Below are positions 1 through 4,919 of a stretch of DNA of 7,498 nucleotides, piece by piece (the first letter of the stretch is position 1; each line of letters opens with the position of its first letter). Source of the DNA: Candidatus Aegiribacteria sp. (GTDB lineage Bacteria; Fermentibacterota; Fermentibacteria; Fermentibacterales; JCC-6); assembly GCA_030640155.1 (NCBI GenBank), contig DAOWJX010000107.1, positions 1-7,498 on the forward strand, written 5' to 3'. The notes below the pieces were generated by a model. It had not been told where the DNA came from and made no database searches. It saw only the letters and a list, made by a program, of their open reading frames with translations. Made by a program: the position numbers and the translations under genes.

Positions 1-1
1 C

Positions 2-1852
2 TTCATACCTTACGGATCTTCTCTATATATCGAGGGGGGGGTGGATATCCGAGTTGAGGGAGGGATTGGATTCGATTGTTCCGGATCAATGCGATCTGAA
101 GGTAATTCCTCTGATTCTGTAAGGTTTCTGGCGAACAACAGTTCGCAGCCCTGGAATGGGATAAGACTCTCCGGTGATAAGGCAGTTTTCAGTTATACAT
201 CCTTTACGAATTCAACAGGTTCCGGTGGATCGGGAAGTAATACAGCATGTATCAGAGCTTTGAATACTGATCTTATCATGGAGAATTGCTCATTTTCATA
301 CAATGAAAGATGTATTCAGGTTTCAGGCGGATCCGCGACTCTGGACAGCTGTGATCTTACAGGGTGGAACACCGGAGAGCTTTTTTTCATGGAAGCAGGA
401 ATATCCGCATTGATCGTGGACAGCAGATTCGGGAACATGATCAATCCTCCAGCAAGTTATCACGACGCTGTGGAATTTCAGAATTGCACATACGGCGAAT
501 ATGTTGTCAGGAATTGTGAGATATTCAATATCGAAGGAGATGGAATAGACCTGAACGGCAGCTTTCTCACTGCGGAGGATAATCTCATATGGGGAATTGA
601 GGACAAGGGTTTCTCGATCGGCGTTAATCCTGGCGCGGGAGGCGGAACATCTGAAGCTACTCTGCTGCGGCAGATCGTTCTTGACTGCTACGAAGGTATT
701 TCCATAAAAGATGGATCTGTTGCTCTTATTGACAGGTGTACTGTAATCAGCTGTGAAACAGGTGTCCGGGCATATGAAAAAACAGCAGGATACGGAGGAG
801 GCAATGTTACGATCGGAGGATCCATATTCAGTGATAATACTGGATTATTCAGTTTCGAGGACGGCTCAGTATCATCCGTTAATTACAGCCTGACTGGAAA
901 CAACGAGCCATGGCAGGGGCAGGGAAATATCGCTGCTGACCCCGTGTTTACTGAATGGGGGGATCTGGATTTCCATTTGTCTTACACATCCCCCTGCATT
1001 GATTCAGGAGATCCTTCGGTGAATGATCCCGACGGAACAAGATCGGATATGGGTGCCCTGTTCTATCCACAGGTATTCGATGGACTTGTGATAAATGAAC
1101 TCCAGTCTGTGAATGAAACCACAATCGCTGATGAATATGGTGAGTACGATGACTGGCTGGAGATATACAATGGTTCGGAATACGATTGCGATCTGAGCTG
1201 GGTTTACCTGTCAGATGACCCACTTGATCTGTCTCTTTACCGTTTTCCCGAAGGGACTGTTATTCCCTCAGGGGGTTATCTGGTTGTATGGGCTGATGGA
1301 AACTGGTGGCAGAACGGCTATCATCTTCCATGGCGGCTTTCCAGTGAAAGAGACAGCCTCTACTTCTCGAGACAGCCTGTTGAGTCTGGCAGACCCATCC
1401 GCGGCGTGAATACCGCACCGGCACCGGTAATAATTGACAGCATTATTTTCGGGATAATTGAACGGGATTGGTCTTTGGGAAGAAATCCTGATGGAGGAAC
1501 AACATGGGAGTTCTTCAGTAATCCCACTCCAGGATCTTCAAACTCAATACCTTACTCTCAGGCAGGATATCTTCAGGTTTCAAACCCCTTCCCAAATCCT
1601 GCGTTATCCGGTTTAGTCACACTGGATCTTACGGTTGATGCAGGGCTTACAGTTGTTTCGATTTACGATATCTCCGGCAGACTCGTCGCGGAAGTAATTA
1701 ACCAATATCTTGAATCCGGTGACTACAGAATCTACTGGGATACTGTTAAGGACAGTGGCGGTTATGTTCCTTCAGGTGTGTATCTGATTCATGTGCGTCA
1801 TGCTGCCGGTATTTCTGCAAGTCGGAAGATCGTTGTACTCAGATCAGAATGA
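2..1852 (+). CDS. Secreted beta-helix protein with lamin-tail domain and C-terminal T9SS/FlgD-Ig-like sorting tail (5' end missing)
   Basis: The frame is open to the left edge, so the gene begins outside the window. The GTG at 41 lies inside a continuing protein (upstream residues FIPYGSSLYIEGG) and is not a convincing start. Numbering from that GTG, residues about 10-290 are loose 21-29-residue turns of a right-handed parallel beta-helix (e.g. ENCSF, DSCDL, DRCTV). Residues about 296-340 hold the ADPVF...SPCIDSGDP...DPDGTRSDMGA signature often found at the end of such helices. Residues about 347-505 match a lamin-tail domain (VINELQS, DDWLEIYN, GGYLVVWADG, a TPGSSN end). From FPNP (517-520) to residue 603 is a FlgD-Ig/type IX sorting-like domain (SIYDISGRLV, PSGVYLIHV). 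No enzyme active site is visible. Family knowledge suggests export across the outer membrane and surface attachment or release, possibly with adhesive or carbohydrate-related function. The next gene follows after 15 nt and is probably co-transcribed. The domain calls are firm; the biological role is unknown. Confidence 0.85.
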   Translation, partial: FIPYGSSLYIEGGVDIRVEGGIGFDCSGSMRSEGNSSDSVRFLANNSSQPWNGIRLSGDKAVFSYTSFTNSTGSGGSGSNTACIRALNTDLIMENCSFSYNERCIQVSGGSATLDSCDLTGWNTGELFFMEAGISALIVDSRFGNMINPPASYHDAVEFQNCTYGEYVVRNCEIFNIEGDGIDLNGSFLTAEDNLIWGIEDKGFSIGVNPGAGGGTSEATLLRQIVLDCYEGISIKDGSVALIDRCTVISCETGVRAYEKTAGYGGGNVTIGGSIFSDNTGLFSFEDGSVSSVNYSLTGNNEPWQGQGNIAADPVFTEWGDLDFHLSYTSPCIDSGDPSVNDPDGTRSDMGALFYPQVFDGLVINELQSVNETTIADEYGEYDDWLEIYNGSEYDCDLSWVYLSDDPLDLSLYRFPEGTVIPSGGYLVVWADGNWWQNGYHLPWRLSSERDSLYFSRQPVESGRPIRGVNTAPAPVIIDSIIFGIIERDWSLGRNPDGGTTWEFFSNPTPGSSNSIPYSQAGYLQVSNPFPNPALSGLVTLDLTVDAGLTVVSIYDISGRLVAEVINQYLESGDYRIYWDTVKDSGGYVPSGVYLIHVRHAAGISASRKIVVLRSE

Positions 1853-1854
1853 CC

Positions 1855-1859
1855 GGAGA
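1855..1859 (+). promoter_or_regulatory. Ribosome binding site for the lipoprotein gene
   Basis: GGAGA lies 8 nt before the ATG at 1868 and just after the stop of the preceding gene. It favours this ATG over the out-of-frame ATGs at 1872 and 1876. Confidence 0.6.
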
Positions 1860-1867
1860 ATTCCTTA

Positions 1868-2848
1868 ATGAATGAATGGATAAATTCCTCCGGACGCGTA
1901 ATACTTCTGTTAATGTTTTTTCCTTTCATGCTGATACAGATGTCCTGCATTTTCGATTCTCCATCCGCGATTCCCGGTTATCCCTCCAGAGTTGATTTTT
2001 CAATTCCGTTTGAATCTGTGGGCACTCCTTCAATGTGTGAATGCACATGTGTGCAGGATCTGGCTCTTGTCATCGCGGGTAATAACATTGTTCTTGTTGA
2101 CATAGCCTATGGAGATATGCTTTCTGTGCTCGATGTCGGTGTTGAAATTCGTGATCTTGGGGATACTGATGTTGAAGGCTACGGGTATGTTCTGACTGAC
2201 AGTCTGCTTCACCCGGTTGATCTGGTTGGAGAGCACCTTGATCCTCCACTGAATATCGGCAGCGGGGCGAAATTCATTTCCATATCAGGCGTCGATAATA
2301 CCGCCTGGATAGTTCATGAAAACGATTGTCTTACAAAGGTTGATCTGCTTACACATGAAGTCTTTGGCATCCCGTCCAAACTGCTGGCTGATTGCCAGGG
2401 GATTGCAGCGGATCAGAATGGAGATGTGATATTCCTTGCCGGTGGATCCAGAAGGGTCATAGCAGCTTTTGATACTGAAACATGGATAGAAATAGGGTCC
2501 TGTTCAGTTCAGGGTGATGTTATAAGTCTTTTCCCGGGGCCTCCGGGATTTACCTGTGCCCTTGTGGAGGGAAGCAATGAACTCTGGTTTATTAAAAATG
2601 AAAATTGTGATCTATACAAGATGATAACATTCCCTGTTGTCCCGACCACGGCAGCATCAATGCCTGACGGGAGTTATGCATATGCTGCATGTGATAATAT
2701 CGGAATGATCATTGTTGCCGAAAGCGGACAGATTGAACACAGAACCAATGAATTCGGACATCCTCAGAGCATTGATCTGAGCAGTGATGGTCAGAGAGCT
2801 GTGATCTGCTCCGCTGAGTATGAAACAGTCTATATTCTAATAAAATGA
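1868..2848 (+). CDS. Probable lipoprotein with beta-propeller-like repeats, function unknown
   Basis: The 326-residue protein starts with a hydrophobic segment (residues about 11-25) ending in MSC, so Cys27 is a candidate lipidation site. The lipobox is atypical because the -3 residue is Gln. The mature part has six or seven repeats of about 30-45 residues, each with a hydrophobic strand followed by a polar turn: LALVIAGNNIVLVDI (from about 65), YVLTDSLLHPVDL, AWIVHENDCLTKVDL, VIFLAGGSRRVIAAFD, CALVEGSNELWFI and YAACDNIGMIIV. The C-terminal strands (AVICSAEYETVYILI) could close the ring. This resembles YVTN/NHL-type propellers, which usually act as binding scaffolds. A CxCxC cluster sits at residues 57-61, just before the first repeat. 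The gene follows the sorting-tail gene by 15 nt, suggesting a shared transcript and a cell-surface or periplasmic role. No catalytic motif is visible and I do not recognise a named family. The propeller call is inferred from repeat pattern only. Confidence 0.75.
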   Translation: MNEWINSSGRVILLLMFFPFMLIQMSCIFDSPSAIPGYPSRVDFSIPFESVGTPSMCECTCVQDLALVIAGNNIVLVDIAYGDMLSVLDVGVEIRDLGDTDVEGYGYVLTDSLLHPVDLVGEHLDPPLNIGSGAKFISISGVDNTAWIVHENDCLTKVDLLTHEVFGIPSKLLADCQGIAADQNGDVIFLAGGSRRVIAAFDTETWIEIGSCSVQGDVISLFPGPPGFTCALVEGSNELWFIKNENCDLYKMITFPVVPTTAASMPDGSYAYAACDNIGMIIVAESGQIEHRTNEFGHPQSIDLSSDGQRAVICSAEYETVYILIK

Positions 2849-2859
2849 TTTACTAATTC

Positions 2860-3726
2860 TTAATTACAGGGAGGGATCAGTAAGAATCTCTCCTGATTTC
2901 TGGTTATGATCCTTGCTTCAAGAGTATCTTCCGATAGAATCAGCAAACCCCTGAGAGTCTCCGGATGATAGACAGGGATGTTGTTTATATGTGTAATCAG
3001 ATCCCCCGGCCTCAGACCGATATTCCATGCAGTACTGTTTTCGGTAACAGAGACAAGTTGAATTCCTGAAGATCTGTTTCGGCTGAGTGAAATACTTGAT
3101 AGTGCTGTCACGCCGAACGGCGTTCCGCTGTATTCTTCCGACTGTATGGCCAGCTGCGCCCACATGTACCAGATCTGACTTGGATAAAGGACAAGATAGT
3201 CCTGATTTGTGTTAACAGAGAACTGGAATTCCGGTTGTATCGTGCCTGTAATGATACCGACAAACCTGCCGGCGTCGTCAAAAGCGGCAGCTCCCATCAG
3301 TCCCTCTTTCAGTTCAGAAGCGAGAAGGACAGCTCCATCCGGATACTGTTCCATTATCGTTCCCTCAACAGTAACTGTTCCGTGCAATTCCTGTCCTATT
3401 ATCTGCAGTGTTTCCCCAATTCCCGGAAGATGGTCTGAGGGAATCTGGTACTCCTGAAAAACCTCTTCATTGAAAATAAGCAAAACTATTCCAAGGTCTG
3501 GAGAAAAGACGATTGAATCAGGCTGTATCATCCCGGTATCCATATCCAGGGTGACCGGTGTGCCAGGGTAGAACATGCAAAGCGCGACTGCGTGAGAAGG
3601 GGATATTGAAACTGCAGAGGAAAGCTCGATTGTTCCCTGCATACACCCGGTTCTCATCGCATGAACCTGATCTATAACAGAATATTCCGTTGTGAGAATT
3701 GAGGATAGGAGGAGAAGAAAGATCAT
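2860..3726 (-). CDS. HtrA/DegP-like protein with PDZ domain, apparently a pseudoprotease
   Basis: The 288-residue protein has a hydrophobic N-terminus (residues 2-11, a possible short signal sequence with no positive charge). A trypsin-like region follows (about 30-165), then a PDZ domain (about 215-285) with GLRPGDLITHINNIPV at 237-252. The protease part follows the HtrA pattern: ISPSHAV at 41-47, SPDLGIVLLI at 75-84 with the Asp of the triad kept as D77, and IIGQELHGTVTVEGTI at 109-124. The serine loop EGLMGAAAFDDAGRFVGI (141-158) aligns without gaps to GNSGGALVNLNGELIGI of DegP, putting Met144 at the catalytic Ser. The expected TNNH motif is replaced by ALCMF, so the His is also missing. 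Proteolysis is therefore unlikely; peptide binding through the PDZ domain is the plausible role. It is the last gene of the sigma/anti-sigma unit, 11 nt after the anti-sigma stop. The ATG has no clear Shine-Dalgarno site and an in-frame TAA lies two codons upstream, so this start is forced and translational coupling is likely. Confidence 0.85.
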   Translation of the reverse strand: MIFLLLLSSILTTEYSVIDQVHAMRTGCMQGTIELSSAVSISPSHAVALCMFYPGTPVTLDMDTGMIQPDSIVFSPDLGIVLLIFNEEVFQEYQIPSDHLPGIGETLQIIGQELHGTVTVEGTIMEQYPDGAVLLASELKEGLMGAAAFDDAGRFVGIITGTIQPEFQFSVNTNQDYLVLYPSQIWYMWAQLAIQSEEYSGTPFGVTALSSISLSRNRSSGIQLVSVTENSTAWNIGLRPGDLITHINNIPVYHPETLRGLLILSEDTLEARIITRNQERFLLIPPCN

Positions 3727-3737
3727 TACTTACTACG

Positions 3738-4208
3738 CTAGAAGGAAATCAGGCTTGCCTGCCTGGAATAGACAGAAAGAGGCGCTGTTCTTATCCTTGA
3801 TTTGGATGTCATATGAACCTGATCGCTCTTAGATGTAAAGTGTATCAGATCGGTCATTCCGATATCGAGAATGCTCTCCGGGGTGTCCGATACCGGGATC
3901 AGAGTGATAGAGAGGATTAAAAGAGCGGCAACTGCCGGAGCAGCAAGGAATATCCTGCGAAATGTAAATCTGGACTTATGGGCATCCTGAGTTCTACTGA
4001 GAATTTCACGAACCATGCCTTCGAGATTTTCAGGAGGAATAGGCGCTGGAAGATCACGGGTCTGGATGGAGATGTCTTCTGACATGAGGAGAGCTTTTTT
4101 ACATGAGTCACAGCCCATCAGGTGAAATTCAAGCAGTCTTTGCTGCTGTTCTGTCGCCTCTCCGTCAATTACAAGACTGATAAGTTTCAAAGCTCTTGAG
4201 CAGTTCAT
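3738..4208 (-). CDS. Membrane-anchored zf-HC2 anti-sigma factor
   Basis: This 156-residue protein (from the ATG at 4208) has an N-terminal zinc-finger anti-sigma domain: Cys3, then HLMGCDSC giving His29, Cys33 and Cys36 (C-x25-H-x3-C-x2-C), with the typical DGEATEQQQ helix linker. A single membrane helix follows (about residues 86-106, IFLAAPAVAALLILSITLIP), then a periplasmic tail of about 50 residues. In this family the N-terminal domain holds the partner sigma factor inactive at the inner membrane until a signal releases it. The gene overlaps the sigma stop by ATGA (4205-4208), which indicates translational coupling. I chose the 4208 start because GGGAAGA lies 6 nt upstream and it puts MNC at the front of the zinc-finger; in-frame ATGs at 4214 and 4223 would add 2 or 5 residues. 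The tail carries a 9-residue tandem duplication (HFTSKS / HMTSKS). Whether the finger binds zinc or acts as a redox switch cannot be told from sequence. Confidence 0.9.
   Translation of the reverse strand: MNCSRALKLISLVIDGEATEQQQRLLEFHLMGCDSCKKALLMSEDISIQTRDLPAPIPPENLEGMVREILSRTQDAHKSRFTFRRIFLAAPAVAALLILSITLIPVSDTPESILDIGMTDLIHFTSKSDQVHMTSKSRIRTAPLSVYSRQASLISF
3798..3845 (-). repeat. 27-bp tandem duplication in the anti-sigma periplasmic tail
   Basis: The encoded protein reads IHFTSKSDQ then VHMTSKS, an imperfect repeat with a period of 9 residues (27 bp). The two copies have diverged at the DNA level, so the duplication is not recent. Confidence 0.5.
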
Positions 4209-4798
4209 TTCCATTCTTCCCATACATCTTCGAGATACTCTCTCAAGTAACCTCTTGCCCGGTTTATTCTGGATTTAACTGTCCCGAGTTTTATTGAAAG
4301 GATCTCAGCGATATCCTCGTAAGACATCTCCTCTTTTTCTCTGAGAATGAAAGGCTCACGATAGTGATGAGGAAGTCTGTCGATAGCTTCCTCAATCGAA
4401 GCTTTCAATTGAACTCGTCCCGCATCGTAATGGGGAGCTGTTTTGCCGGGACTTGCAAGATGGACGTATTCCAGAGGGACATTGATCCATTTTGATCTTC
4501 TTCGCCATTCTTTTTTAGCCAGATTGCTTGCAATGGTGAATATCCAGTTTACAAGCTTTCTATCGGGATCGAATCTTTCTCTGTATCTGTAAACCCTGCA
4601 GAAGGTAAGTTGCAGGAGCTCCTGTGCGTCTTCCTCGTTTCCGAGCATTCTTATAAGTAGTGAGTAGATAGGCGCCTGAAAGCGTCTTATTACCTCTGAG
4701 AACGCGTCTTCATCACCATTGCAAAGGTCGATCATAAGCATTGAGTCAGATCGCGGATCCTTTGCTGTACGTTTTTCGGTAATGATTCTTCCAGCCAA
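4205..4798 (-). CDS. ECF-type RNA polymerase sigma factor (sigma-E-like)
   Basis: The 197-residue protein has the two-domain ECF layout with no region 1 or 3. Region 2 covers about residues 33-101 (AFSEVIRRFQAPIYSLLIR, then EEDAQELLQLTFCRVYR and the -10-recognition helix ending NLAKKEWRRR). A linker of about 35 residues follows. Region 4 covers about 134-187 (IDRLPHHYREPFILREKEEM, then the helix-turn-helix SYEDIAEILSIKLGTVKSRINRAR that reads the -35 element). It directs core RNA polymerase to stress-type promoters. The start is a TTG at 4798, chosen because AAGGAG lies 6 nt upstream; the in-frame ATGs at 4741 and 4735 have no Shine-Dalgarno site. The rare start may hold sigma levels down. The gene heads the sigma/anti-sigma/pseudo-HtrA unit, overlaps the anti-sigma gene by 4 nt, and probably reads its own promoter. 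Length and motifs are normal for the family. Confidence 0.95.
   Translation of the reverse strand: MAGRIITEKRTAKDPRSDSMLMIDLCNGDEDAFSEVIRRFQAPIYSLLIRMLGNEEDAQELLQLTFCRVYRYRERFDPDRKLVNWIFTIASNLAKKEWRRRSKWINVPLEYVHLASPGKTAPHYDAGRVQLKASIEEAIDRLPHHYREPFILREKEEMSYEDIAEILSIKLGTVKSRINRARGYLREYLEDVWEEWK
4215..4221 (-). promoter_or_regulatory. Ribosome binding site for the anti-sigma gene
   Basis: GGGAAGA on the minus strand, inside the end of the sigma gene, lies 6 nt before the ATG at 4208. It supports that ATG over the upstream in-frame ones. Confidence 0.5.
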
Positions 4799-4804
4799 AA
4801 CTCT

Positions 4805-4810
4805 CTCCTT
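4805..4810 (-). promoter_or_regulatory. Strong ribosome binding site deciding the TTG start of the sigma gene
   Basis: AAGGAG on the minus strand sits 6 nt before the TTG at 4798. It is the best Shine-Dalgarno match in the window and the main argument for the non-ATG start. Confidence 0.7.
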
Positions 4811-4835
4811 AAAACTCGTTTCGTTCCTGTCTTCA

Positions 4836-4846
4836 GGTATTATACC
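4836..4846. repeat. 11-bp odd palindrome over the -10 element
   Basis: GGTATTATACC has perfect 5-bp arms around one central base and covers the candidate -10 box. It could be an operator half or a by-product of the AT-rich -10. Confidence 0.35.
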
Positions 4847-4867
4847 ACATAATTATCTAATTGTTCC
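4839..4867 (-). promoter_or_regulatory. Candidate promoter of the sigma operon (RpoE-like -35, TATAAT -10)
   Basis: On the minus strand GGAACAA (4867-4861) is followed by exactly 15 nt and then GTATAA (4845-4840), with TATAAT at 4844-4839. The layout resembles the RpoE-type ECF consensus GGAACTT-N15-GTCnAA, and the TATAAT would also serve a housekeeping sigma. Transcription would start near 4832, leaving a leader of about 33 nt before the TTG. Autoregulation is inferred from this match and from common ECF behaviour. Confidence 0.55.
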
Positions 4868-4876
4868 AGTGACTGG
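4866..4876. repeat. 11-bp odd palindrome at the edge of the -35 element
   Basis: CCAGTGACTGG has perfect 5-bp arms around one central base and overlaps the upstream end of the candidate -35 box. Its centre lies 30 bp from the centre of the other palindrome in this divergent region. Confidence 0.4.
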
Positions 4877-4919
4877 TTCCTTGACCTGAACACTCATTAT
4901 TGTGAAGATAGTGTCTACT

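Noticed and set aside
41..43. GTG as the start of the first gene
   Set aside because: The same frame is open to the edge and upstream codons continue the beta-helix style. The G-rich run before it is coding, not a Shine-Dalgarno site.
948..1223. Minus-strand open frame inside the beta-helix/lamin-tail gene
   Set aside because: Antisense to well-supported domains, and its composition (rich in His, Arg and Pro) is typical of a shadow frame.
2533..2547. GC-rich hairpin CCCGG-GGCCT-CCGGG as a terminator
   Set aside because: It lies in the middle of the lipoprotein coding region, has only 5-bp arms and no T-tract follows it.
4881..4903. TTGACC with TATTGT as an exporter promoter
   Set aside because: The two boxes are only 11 nt apart, too close for a sigma-70-type promoter, and no better -10 lies at 16-18 nt.
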